NCBI GenBank assembly: GCA_023974075.1 | Contig: CM043790.1 | Location: forward strand, 22,909,126-22,973,125 | Length of the DNA stretch: 64,000 nucleotides | Source: Chaenocephalus aceratus | Taxonomy: Eukaryota; Chordata; Actinopteri; Perciformes; Channichthyidae | Reading direction: 5' to 3' | Shown here: positions 1-10,700 of the stretch, one piece after another | How the letters are laid out: each line of letters starts with the position of its first letter | Numbering within the stretch: position 1 is the first letter of the stretch | Notes under the pieces: model-generated | Seen by the model: the letters and a program-made list of their open reading frames with translations, nothing else | Database searches by the model: none | Told to the model about the DNA's origin: nothing | Program-made: the position numbers and the translations under genes

Positions 1-140
1 AAATTGCTCCTTTCTGCAGCCATCGCCTATCGGCCAATATATGAACTGCAGTGTGTGACACTTCCGTATTGGCTTCACGGCTCTACCCCACAGTTTGCCG
101 CTTGGCTGAAGCCCAGGGGCCTACGGAGATCAGGGGCCTA
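1..140. repeat. Dispersed repeat, copy A
   Basis: This stretch resembles 2725-2830: both share an AAATTGCT start, ACTGCAG, a CACTTCC-TATTGGC block, a CGGCTCT block and GTTTG-CCGCTTG. It is a diverged dispersed repeat of a kind common in fish genomes; the family is not identified. No coding potential is seen. Confidence 0.5.
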
Positions 141-195
141 TCATGAGCCAATAATAAAAAAGTGTTTTATTGCGGATGTTTTACATTTTTTTTTA

Positions 196-420
196 AATAA
201 ACAAAGTCTTGGCTTTCAGAATATGAAACTTTTATTTCCAAAATCACACGATAAATACATTGTCTCCCTCGCCACTCTGCTGTTCTGCTGTTCCCCTCCC
301 TCCGCTGAATTATGAATGTAAGGCGTATAGTAATCATAGATAACACGGCAGGGGTTTCAATAAACAAAGTCTTGGCTTTCAGAATATTATACTTGTTTCA
401 GCAAATTCAGATGATAAATA
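196..420. repeat. Local direct duplication
   Basis: The block starting AATAAACAAAGTCTTGGCTT at 196 occurs again from 359, an offset of 163 bases. The copies are near-identical for about 30 bases and recognisably similar for about 60. This is an old tandem duplication in non-coding sequence. Confidence 0.6.
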
Positions 421-526
421 CAAACTTTGAAGCTTGTAACGGCATAATTACATGCGGAGGAACGGAGTAACTTGACGTCACAGCAGGCATAACATCAGCC
501 GGTGTTTCTCGTGAGTGTGTTCCCTG

Positions 527-734
<208 letters not shown>

Positions 735-965
735 GAGCTTCCCCCAGACCAGTAATCCAAACGAAAATATCTTCCCTCCATACTATTTTGATCATTTTTG
801 CTCCGCTAATCAATCAGATCGATGGATTCCAGAGATTTTTCTCAAAAATGATGACTCCGAAACAGTCAGTGGGCACCACTTAACAGCCAATCAGAATGAG
901 AATATGTTTCACATGTGACTTATTCAAATTGTGAGTGATTGATGAAGGTTGTTTAGGAGAAAAAG

Positions 966-1172
966 TTTGAGAAGAAAAAGTTTGAGAGTGGCGCTTGGAA
1001 AAGGAAATTGTTGAGGGAAAATTAGTTTCGAGACAAGCAGCTATTACAAAAAATATCGAAGCTTACAGGTTATTTTAAACCTGTAGGCCAGGATGAGGAG
1101 GAAGGACAGATGAGTTCTGTACCGAGCGGTAGCGGGGCCTCGGAGCCAAGTAGGCCCGTCTGGTTCTGATAG
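966..1172 (+). pseudogene. Decayed hAT/ZMYM-like transposase N-terminal fragment
   Basis: Reading in one frame gives KKFESGAWKRKLLREN, a TAG stop, then FRDKQLLQKISKLTGYFKP, followed by an acidic and Ser/Gly-rich stretch ending in a TGA. This resembles the conserved N-terminal region (SGA-x-KRK ... LLQKIPKLTxFFKP) of fish hAT-type and ZMYM-like transposase proteins. It has at least one internal stop and no recognisable continuation, so it is a relic. The family call is from memory of the motif and moderately uncertain. Confidence 0.42.
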
Positions 1173-1179
1173 CGATGGA

Positions 1180-2690
1180 GTAGCGGGAGAGGAAAAACAG
1201 ACAGGAGGGATGTTGGAGGAGATGGAGAGGACGAAGAGGAGTTGCTACGTGGAGGGGAGCCAACGGCAACCGGACAAATACATGAGGGAGGCCCGATACG
1301 TCACTCATCTGGAGGAGAGGACCAGGCGCGCGTAGAGCAGAGTGGAGAAGTGCGATCACAGAGCCTGCCGAAGCTATAAATGACTTTGATTTGTTGTTTA
1401 AATAGTAGGCCTACAAAACCTATCAGCCCCAGGGCCTGATGGCAGGTTAAGGCGGGCTTGCTACAGTGTGTGCCTATTGAGCTGTTTCGAGCCATGTGGG
1501 ACAAAACCCGATCATGCCCCTCCCTCTCACTGTCTAAGTGAATGGTGACTGTAAAAACTACACTGCGCATGCTGTATTTTCCTATGTAATGTGTGTGGCA
1601 AAAAATAATGACCATAGGGGGCATAGTGCTGCCATCCCCACCATACGTCATCTCACATAATTCAGATCTGATTGGCTGTAAGTACTTGTGCCGCAAAAAG
1701 TGTGGTGTGTGAAGAGGAGACGAGAGAGGTGCAGTGACGCGTCCTAAAACCCGGAAGTAAGCTGCGCATGGCTTCCCTCGACAAAAAAGCAATGAGATTT
1801 CTCCATAGGATTTTAAAAATAGCTCCAAATAAGATCTGTGGGAAACGTACCGTTAGATAAATGCACGTTTTGTTCAGCCGGATAATATCCACATGTCTAC
1901 CCTACTTATATAATTTTCGAATCATAAATCTATCGATTAGATTTATGATTCAACTTTTGAAACTACAAGAAGATAAGGAGGACTTTTACAAAAAAGTAAT
2001 AGATTTGTCCAGAAGAAATAAGCAAATGGACTTCATCTTCAAGTCAAGGTAAGACCACCATTTATTGAAAATGGGATCTTACTAAGAGAGAACAATTCAA
2101 TATGTAAATGATAAAATTACATTTTTTGGGTATTCTTTTGTTGAACTGTCTGTTTAAAATTAATCGAAGCATCAGACACATTCTTTTTTTGAAATAATAT
2201 TATATTTTGATTAAGTCAAAATATTAATATTTGTAAACCTGAAGAGTCAGTGCCTCACTAGCCATGAACCTCACTGCACGTCACTGCAGAAGCTTATAGA
2301 CATCTAAGTTGTTTGTGCCCACCACTTTTGTACGTATAAAAACGCCACTGCAACAGGAGCACGGGGGGAGCCTCGCTGCGGGGAAGCAGTGTGTGGACCT
2401 GTCAGCGCAACTTACATGATGCCGAATTCAACAAACAAATTTAAATAATTGGTTTAAACGGCATAATAATAAGGACGATCGTCCGTTCTGTGATTCTCCA
2501 GAACACACAGGCCAGTCCGCCCCTGTGTAGCATATTATTTCGATGAGATGAGCAGATCTTAAAAAACTTTAAGACCTAATATAACTAAAAGGGTTGTTAT
2601 AAAACAATGCACAGTTGTCATGAAGGAGGAATCTAACTATACAGAGAATATGGTTTTTTGAACCACGATGTACTGTAAACATGTTTATTT
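1180..2690. other. Non-coding repeat-rich stretch
   Basis: No supported gene. A 63-residue open frame at 1861-2052 is Lys/Asp/Arg rich near its end (KLQEDKEDFYKKVIDLSRR) but has no recognisable homology and could be further transposase debris. The rest is AT-rich sequence. Confidence 0.4.
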
Positions 2691-2724
2691 CTGCTGTAAA
2701 GTTGGTCATTTTAACATGGGGGTC

Positions 2725-2830
2725 TATGGAAATTGCTTCTACTGGCCACTAGATGACTGCAGTTTGAGGCACTTCCTTATTGGCCTCCCGGCTCTGCCCA
2801 AGAGTTTGGCCGCTTGCTTCAAACGCATCA
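2725..2830. repeat. Dispersed repeat, copy B
   Basis: Diverged second copy of the repeat seen at 1-140, sharing the ACTGCAG, CACTTCC-TATTGGC, CGGCTCT and GTTTGGCCGCTTG blocks in the same order and orientation. Confidence 0.5.
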
Positions 2831-2893
2831 GCTGCTTTTGGTCCATCTATTTCACATGTCCCCCTCCCACCTCTATTTTCATCTCTTTAACAG

Positions 2894-3249
2894 AGCGGTT
2901 TGTTGGTGACCCCGGTGGTTGGCTTCATAGACGAGTCAATTTCGTCCCTGTCCAAACCCAGCTGAGGTCAGTGCTGTGTTTCACTGTCCCCCTGGACTTC
3001 TTCACCAGCGACAAGGACCACTATGCCACCCATGGTGTTGCCGGGACAATGGGGATGCTGCACTCTTTCCATTTTGTGGACCCTGATTCAGGAAGCCAGT
3101 ATCACATATGGGGCCTCACTGCCATGTTTGCCATACTGGTCGCTGCCCTGGCTCTCAAGAAAAAACCTGACTTTCATGTTGCTTTTGACCCAGAAGATCC
3201 AATATCCTTCTTCCAACAGGTTCTACACAGAAGAACGAGTAAACTATGA
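2894..3249 (+). CDS. Possible terminal exon of an unrecognised membrane protein
   Basis: A pyrimidine-rich acceptor (CTCTTTAACAG, ending at 2893) precedes about 118 codons that run open to a TGA at 3247-3249. The product has a conserved-looking stretch (LDFFTSDKDHYATHGVAG), one clear membrane segment (about GLTAMFAILVAALAL), then KKKPDFHVAFDPEDP and a basic C-terminus. A short 3' UTR-like segment with an ATATAAA-type signal follows near 3400. I do not recognise the family. In the first 65 bases a different frame (LLVTPVVGFIDESISSLSKP) looks more protein-like, so there may be a frameshift or a second exon boundary near 2960. No 5' exons are visible upstream in the window, only repeats. It is either the 3' end of a gene entering from the left or a decayed copy. 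Confidence 0.4.
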
Positions 3250-3440
3250 CCAGCTGTGTCTTGATGCTTGTAATGCATTTGTGCCGATACAAATACCTGA
3301 AGCCAGTGTTTTATAATTGTTGATCCTTCATGTATAGCCTTGTGAAGATAAGAATACATGTGTACATTTAGTAATGTGCAATATTTTCTTGAGAAGATTA
3401 ATATATAAAACTTTCAGAGCTATACACTTATGAGGAAAAA
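3250..3440 (+). other. Candidate 3' UTR and convergent gene boundary
   Basis: AT-rich sequence after the stop at 3249. An ATATAAA-like motif lies near 3400. It meets the predicted 3' end of nfat5 coming from the other strand at about 3445. Confidence 0.35.
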
Positions 3441-3444
3441 AAAA

Positions 3445-6400
3445 CGAAAATACGTTTTAATTTTTATTAATTCTTTTAATGTAGCAGCAGGATTACAGAT
3501 ATAAACAGAAGAGTATACAAATGTCCAGACCAAGGGCAAATTACATGTTAATAATAGTTCAGATGTATGATAACACACTGGGGTGACCTTTATCCCGACT
3601 GCGGGGTCTTAAGGCTAGATACTAAAGCTCAAGCTACAACAGAACGGATACAACAAAAACTGTTGGAGAATGTGAAATAGAAAGCGAACTAGGAAAAGTG
3701 AGCTAACTGAGTACACACAAGATACAGCTCACACTATTGGCATTAACAGTTAATTTATCATGGTTGCTCCTTTTGATCAAGCAGTTCACAGCAACAATAG
3801 TAATGTTGACAAGCACATCAACACAAGATAGCTCTCCATAAAACAATCTCCACGGTCTCGTCCCTTTTACCTCACATGTACAAATCTCATGAGGCATGAA
3901 AAACATTTTCAACAGAAAGTAACAAACAAGTTGACAATTCACTGGTGAAGCTGCACGATGTTCTACAAATAAAATATATCTGTATGGGCTATGGTAATGC
4001 TTGTGTTTAGAAATAAAGATTCAATCACAAAAAGGTGTCTTGATGTTCACAGTCCTAGAGAATAAAAAGGACAAGGAGCCAAATAGCTATGACACGAAAG
4101 GGACACCAGTAAACACAGCAGAGTAACAGTTAAGTTATCAAGGCACACAAAGTTCTGTTGAAAGCATCACAATTGAAATTCAAGATACCCCTGCAGTATA
4201 TTTCACATTTAAATATACATGGATATTCATTACATGACTGAAGGACAAAACTGATATTTTGTAAAGATTTGTGTGCTATCTTCACCACCTTTTAAATTAA
4301 TGTTTCACATGGTTTTTTCAGGTGGAAGTGGCTATTCGAAGAGTCAGACTGAGCATCCTGGATTGCTCAAAATGAACTGGACGTGAAAAAACATGAAATT
4401 ACACCACAATCCAAGACTAAAACAATCTGACAAAATGTACGGTGATACAAAATGACAGTTGGTGCCACCCTCTGCCTCAAAATATATGTTCTTTAAAACT
4501 GTAATTGGTCCGATGTTAGATGTAGAGCAAGCTCTATGTCCACACCATGAGGTAAAATGTACATTCATGAAACTGAAGTCACAGGTTGGCTTTCTGTGTT
4601 GGTATGGCTTTAAGAGGCATTACTTTTCCGCACTTCTTCCGCAACATCATGTGCTCTTAAACTCCCCAAGAGGACTGGAATGCTTGGAAACATCACTACT
4701 GCGCTCTAACCTGATCTACAGTTAATGGATGAGTCAAAGTGCCATTTGAGATGCATGACATAAAAAACAAACACACACAAGAAAAACCTAGCCCATGTAT
4801 TATATTATACAGGTTGGGTAAAGTCATTTTATAAACAGTATAATTAAGTTCCAACATATTTGCTTGATGTCCACTTAATTACATTACTAATATCAGTCAC
4901 ACACTTCACAATAAACCTGCGCTTCATTTCAGGAAAACATACCAGCAATGATATATTCTGTGCTATGAGCATAAACCAAAAAGTTTAGTTTTACAAAAAT
5001 ACTCTGCATTTTTGATACATGGATACAAAATTCTAAAAAAGATAAGTTACTTTAAAACGGATCACGAACAACTGCAGGAAAAAATAGTATGACTATGAAA
5101 ATGTAAACAAATGCATATGTGAGTAACACTATTCTAACATTTGAATTATTCTCAAAAATTGTCTTTTTGATAATGCCAAAATTGGCCACTTTTATAGATA
5201 TGGAAAGTACAGCCGTTATATTTTGCATCAAAAAATAGAGTAATGTATCAAATTGGTGGAAATGTTTAGAGGAAAACTGATCCATAACACAAAGTACCTT
5301 TACGTATCTTTTATAAATCTTGCACTCAAAAAACATGCTGAATTACTATCCATGTAAGAGCTGCATAACTTAAATGAGTAAGTACGAATGAGTAAACATT
5401 ATGATAGCATTTGCAAGGACATGAATGAGACAAGATGATTCACAACAGGAGCTTTGGTATGCCTGGGTGCGCTCCAGTCTGACCCCACAACAACAGCCAG
5501 CTCTAGACTCAACGCCGCTTCAAAACTAACAATTATTGTCAGTGCTATAGAGATAAGTATAAACTGTTATGTACTAACATCACATCAGAAGTGCCCACCA
5601 TCCCTGCACATAGCACCATAGATCAAAATGGCGGCCTCTATGTAACAGAGATTTCATTTACCAGTGAGCCCCTGTTCACAACACATGGGACGGGCACTGG
5701 ATGCCAACTTCACACGGTACCACTGAGACGAAAACTTAAATATCTAACACAACACAAGGTAAAACAGTCTCAAGTGACAGATTGGACAGTAAATAGTACA
5801 AATAACAATACGATGAAAAACTCCTTCATTCATGGACCAACTAAAACAAATCAGTATTTTAGGGTGTTGTGTCAGTGTGTAAAACACAAAGGCCTACTTA
5901 CCACTCCAACACTGAAAATTGACAATGCTTTTGTGGGAATGGCTGTTTGTTTAGACTGGACCACTGAGACTGAATACAAAGAGGAATTCAACAGTGAGTA
6001 GACATCCTATACAAAGTTGTCATAGACCTAAAAAATAATGTAAAAATGCTTGATTAAGATGTATTTACCTTTACAAAGACAACTGCTGTGTTACTTTTTT
6101 CGTTTTTTTAACTGGATAGTTCCGAGTACAAATTCAGCTGGGTCAGTAGAGAGCTGTGGACGAATATAAGGATTATCTAGAGGTTATAAAGTGCTTGAGA
6201 TAAAATGTTTATAAAACCACACAACACTCCATTTTCACAAGTGGAACGTTTTCTTTCTATCCACATTAAATTGGTAAAAGTTACCAATTTTTCAAAACAA
6301 AGAATATATACACATAGTTGAATGCTTCTTAAAATTTGACCAAAAAGCTTCTGCAAGCCCAGTATTGACACCTTGGCCTATGAAAACACTGGGAGGTGCC

Positions 6401-7349
6401 AGAACCAAAAGCCAAGTTACAGTTATCACAAGGGTGAATCTCATTTGAGAGAGTTTGATAGGCCCTCTCATTTTTTGGGGAACCCCCTACAATACCAGAA
6501 TGTATTGACTGATCACCATTTTGGTGAGTGAGTTATTTTGTGTGGAGTCGATCAATGCTCAAACTCTCTTCTACTAGAGTCTGCTCATGTGCAGCACATA
6601 TTATGGAGGCAAACATTCTACAAATGTACTTAATGTGTCAGTCTCTACTCTTAGAGTAGTCAAATTGATGACATGTGCAAAACCAGGGTCTAATTAACTG
6701 CAAAATATCCTGTCATGTCATTAGATTAAATTGAGTGGCGACAATATTTCATCCCTGTTGTTATGCCAGGTAAATGATATTCACATGATGAACAGACAAA
6801 AACACATCTCTCCCCCTCATATTGGGCTTGAAGTCTTTCCACTCACAAAATGAGATTCAGTTTATATCTGACACAATCTGATATTCACTTAATCGCTGGC
6901 TGTTTTAATCTGCTCCGCCTACTCTGACAATACTATTCCCGTTTCCCTGTTGCTGACATCTTTATCCCTTTCCAGTTTCTCCACCAAACCTGGTAGGTTG
7001 TTATCATCATCATCATCATCATCATCTCATAGACTCATGTTATTAAAAACACTAACAACAAAACACTGCATTGCTGAGACTGATGGATAAAGCAGTTATT
7101 ACAGGCCTCTCTGATCCTGCAAGAGGAGTAATAAACAAAGGCGGATTCTTGATTCAAGGACGATGGATGTATGAAGGCTCTAATAATTATAAATATTCAA
7201 TACAAATAATTGCAAGAGTGTATAATTGAGGTTTTAGGTAAAGGGGCATTTAATTATTAAATATCTAATTGTTTTCTAAATGTTGTGGCATTTGCACAAA
7301 ACACCCTAGACCACGCACTCTGGTCAATGTAGGGATGTTTAAACACTTT
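3445..7349 (-). other. nfat5: Probable nfat5 3' UTR
   Basis: No gene is supported here. The sequence is AT-rich, mostly unique-looking and free of obvious transposons, unlike the flanking 1-2890 region, as expected for a transcribed long 3' UTR. An (ATC)6-type triplet run sits at about 7008-7026. Several short open frames (for example 5591-6001 plus) have no recognisable content. Confidence 0.45.
3463..3468 (-). terminator. nfat5: Candidate distal nfat5 poly(A) signal (AATAAA)
   Basis: AATAAA on the minus strand, followed within about 30 bases (3425-3450) by an A/T-rich possible cleavage region. It is the only canonical hexamer I noticed on this strand below the nfat5 stop. Its position would give a 3' UTR of about 3.9 kb, which fits the long 3' UTR known for vertebrate NFAT5. 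Use of this site is inferred. Confidence 0.45.
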
Positions 7350-7727
7350 TCACTGCTTTTGTAGGCTTTCCAGTATGTCCTCAAATTTATCCATGTTAGA
7401 TGATGCAGATATTGAAGCCTGCAATTGATTCTGTAAGCTACTCTGTGTCTGTAGATTGGTCTGCATTGGAGTCGGCAGGCTTGTCTCTATGGTTGCCTGT
7501 AAACTGGACTGCAGAGTTGTTTGTGTGTTTGTCTGCATGGCGCTCTCTAAGCTTGACTGCATTTGGGCCTGAAGGGTGCTCTGTAAGCTGCTATGCATGT
7601 TAGGGTGGCATGGTGGAGGCAGCTTGTCCCATTGGCTGGTCCAACAGAGGCTGCATGTGACTGGAGCTCTGAGGCGGGCCCTGAGCAGCGAGGGTGGGTC
7701 CGGAGGAACTGAGCCGCTGGGGCGAGT
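7350..7727 (-). CDS. nfat5: nfat5 coding exon 12 (C-terminus, frame interrupted)
   Basis: Acceptor TTCCTCCTAG. The incoming frame reads [20 protein letters not shown] and on to STMPP, then hits TAA at 7600-7602. One base over, an open frame runs [20 protein letters not shown] through Gln-rich repeats to [15 protein letters not shown] and TGA at 7350-7352, matching the human C-terminus (NIEKIDLLVSLQNQ). A single extra base next to the TAA explains both. Confidence 0.8.
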   Translation of the reverse strand, partial: TRPSGSVPPDPPSLLRARLRAPVTCSLCWTSQWDKLPPPCHPNMHSSLQSTLQAQMQSSLESAMQTNTQTTLQSSLQATIETSLPTPMQTNLQTQSSLQNQLQASISASSNMDKFEDILESLQKQ

Positions 7728-10700
7728 CTAGGAGGAAGAGAGAATGGAAATAATCCTTATAACCAAACAGCAGGTAAAGGCTTTGGCAAGACTTACATTT
7801 AGCTTGGATTTACTGTACTAAAAATGGAGATTTACCATTCTGGATGCCAAACACAAACAGGTTGGCCTGTCCTTGTGGAGCCACATTTCCACCCACTGTT
7901 GTCTGGAAAAGCTGCTCCGGGGGCTGCTGGCCAGGGTTGGCTACCACCCCCACACTGCCCTGGACCACAAAGATGGTTGTGCCAGGGGATGGAGCCTGGT
8001 TGTTCAGCTCCTGTGAGCCAATAGAGCTCTGCAGGCTGGACAGAGAGGTCTGAGGCAGGAACAGCTCCACAGGCTGACTGCTCTGCACGCTGCTGGAACT
8101 TAGTCCCACTTGCATTGGCTGCTGTTCCTGGAACAGGCTTTGCTGCCGGTTCTCAGCGGAGGACACGTTTCCTCCGCCTGAGGAGCTCTGGTCCTGGAAG
8201 GACATGGGCTCTGCTGGGTCAGGCAGCTGGATTCCAACGCTAATGCTCCCCATCTGGAGGGGCCTTGTGTCTGGGTGCTGAAGAGAATAGTTGGGGGAAT
8301 AGCCTGGGGGCTAAGATCTGTGGTGCAGAGCAAGAGACCGGTCTGCTGGGGTTGGGAACAGCTGGCTCTGAGGGACGGTGTTAGGCTGGGAGTGGTTCTG
8401 GATACTCTGGAACAGGGAGCCCTGCTGGCCCATTGGAAGCTGCGGTTGCTGTTGTTGGTTCTGCTGTGGAGACTGCTGCTGCTCCATTGGGGTGCTCTGC
8501 TGCTGCATCTGGGAAAGCTGAGCTTGGGGTTGGTTCTGAAACATTGCGACAGACTGGGGCTGGCTGTTGGAGGTCTCCATGGAGGAGATGAATGTCAGCT
8601 GTGGTTGTTGTTGTTGGGGCTGAGGGTTTGGAGACAGGTACAACGTTGACCCTGTCGGCTGCTGCCCTGAGCTGAGACTGCCACTGGTCAGAACTGTCAG
8701 TGTGTTCTGGAGCAGGGCAGCCTGGACCTGCTGTTGGGAGCTCTGGGTCTCAGCGAGGGGCCGCGGCGATTGAAAGAGCTGCTGTGGGGGAGATGTGTGG
8801 GAGGGGGGCTGTGTTGGGAAGCTGGTCTGAATGGTGAGCAGCTCTCCAGTCTGTTGAAGCAGGGACACTGGCTGCTGGACCTGGGGAGCGGAGTGGATTT
8901 GGGGCTGAAGCAACTCCGCCTGAAGGTGCTGCTGTAAATTCTCCAACACCTGCTGCTCCTGCAGTTGTTGTTGCAAGTTGCTCAACGCTTGATTTTGCTG
9001 CTGTAGCTGATGTTGCTGTAAATTGGTAAGTATTTGATTTTGTTGTTGCTGATCCTGAAGTTGGATGCTGTTGAGGACTTGCTGTTGCTGATTCTGCTGC
9101 AGATGTTGTTGCTGCTGAATATTCTCTATAATGTGCTGCTGCTGCAGTTGCTGCTGGTCTTGTGGCTGTAATATAAGTTGTTGTTGTTGTTGTTGTTGTT
9201 GTTGTTGGATCTGCATGTTACTAAGACCTTGCTGCTGAAGGTTACCAAGGATTTGATGTTGCTGCAGGTGTGGATGCTGTTGAAACTGTTGCTGTATTTG
9301 TTGCATCTGCTGTTGTATCTGTTGTTTGCTGTTGTATCTGTTGTTGTTGTTGCATCTGCTGTTGCTGTTGCATCTGCTGCTGCTGTTGCATCTGCTGCTG
9401 CTGTTGCATCTGCTGCTGCTGTTGTATTTGTAGCTGTTGCTGTGTTGATAGTGTATTATCTGTGTTTCCCAATCTAAGGCTATTCATGTTCTCCTGGACG
9501 TGCTGCTGGAGGGTGTCTGCAGAGGGGGTGGGGCTGTACAGCACAGAGTTGAGCTGCTGCTGGGCTACAGCCGCCTCCAACACTTGCTGGAAGGTGGTGT
9601 TTTCCTCCCGCCTGTAGCTCCCTTACTGCCCTCTCCAGCTGGGTCACACCCATCCTGGGGAATAGGGGTACCTGTGACTGCTGGGGCTGAGAGGGAGTCG
9701 CTATCTGGGACATGGCCAAGACTACGACCACTCCGCTACTATTGGAACTCTCAGGAGGTACGCTGTCCTGAGGATCTCTGAGAAATTGCTGAGGGACTTC
9801 TGGTGTTACAGGGGGGATTGTGGTATCGCCCTGCACTGGGAACGAGGTTGTGGGGCTAATGTCTTGCTTCTGTATGGGGCTGAGAGACTCCAGGCTAGGA
9901 AAGACAGGGGGCACCTGGGAGAGCTCCACGTCTTCAGGTTGTAGGGGCATTGGGCTCTGAAAGGACTCTCCACCTGGATGAGGGTTAGAGCTGAGCTCCA
10001 GTGTCTGCTGCACCTCGACAAGAGGGTCAGGGGATGGCTAAGGAAAAAGAGGGGACAAAATATATTACCGTCTGCAATTCTGAAGTAGATATTTTGGTCA
10101 TGCTTCTTGAGAATGAATTGTACTTTACCTTAAAGACATCTGTGGGAGTTGGATTGCTAGACACTTCCATTGGTGTGTCCTCTTGCCGTTTGGAAGGAGG
10201 AGCAGAGCTGTCAGTTTGCTCAGAAGATATAGCTTTGATCTGGCAATCAAATATACATGTGCTGACTAGAGAGGGTCCCTCTGTTTTTATTGTCCGGACT
10301 TCTGAGTTATCAGCTGTGGGTGATGGAGGACACACAGGATAGATATTAGTTTCTCATTAATGAATGCTTGCAAACCTCTCACAGAAACATATTTGCTGTA
10401 ACTTTTATTCATACAATGATTTATACGACCACTACAGGTAACTTTAGGGTCAAACAGTATAATACAATGCTCACATCATCCTCAAAATAGGACTAGGATA
10501 AGCTTGAGCGAGTGGCTGTACCTGAGTCTGGAGTGTAGGTGAAGGGCTGGGCCTCATGTGATCTACCAGCATTGGTCATCACGTAGATTCCCACAGAAAC
10601 GGGAGAAGTGATTGACTGGTTTTGGAACGGAGGGACTGTCACTATCAAATGGTTCTGAAAACACAAGACATCAATGAGAACAATCACCTTTGAAGTCAAA

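Noticed and set aside
1..315. 103-residue open frame at the window start
   Set aside because: Overlaps a dispersed repeat that recurs at 2725-2830 and has no protein similarity I recognise.
5591..6001. 136-residue plus-strand open frame under the nfat5 3' UTR
   Set aside because: No recognisable motif, AT-rich codon pattern typical of chance frames, no splice or signal support.
8275..8649. Plus-strand Leu-rich open frame of 124 residues
   Set aside because: Antisense of the nfat5 Gln-rich exon; no domain or splice support.
9178..9617. Plus-strand Cys/Leu/Val/Ala-rich open frames
   Set aside because: Antisense of the nfat5 CAG/CAA repeat exon.
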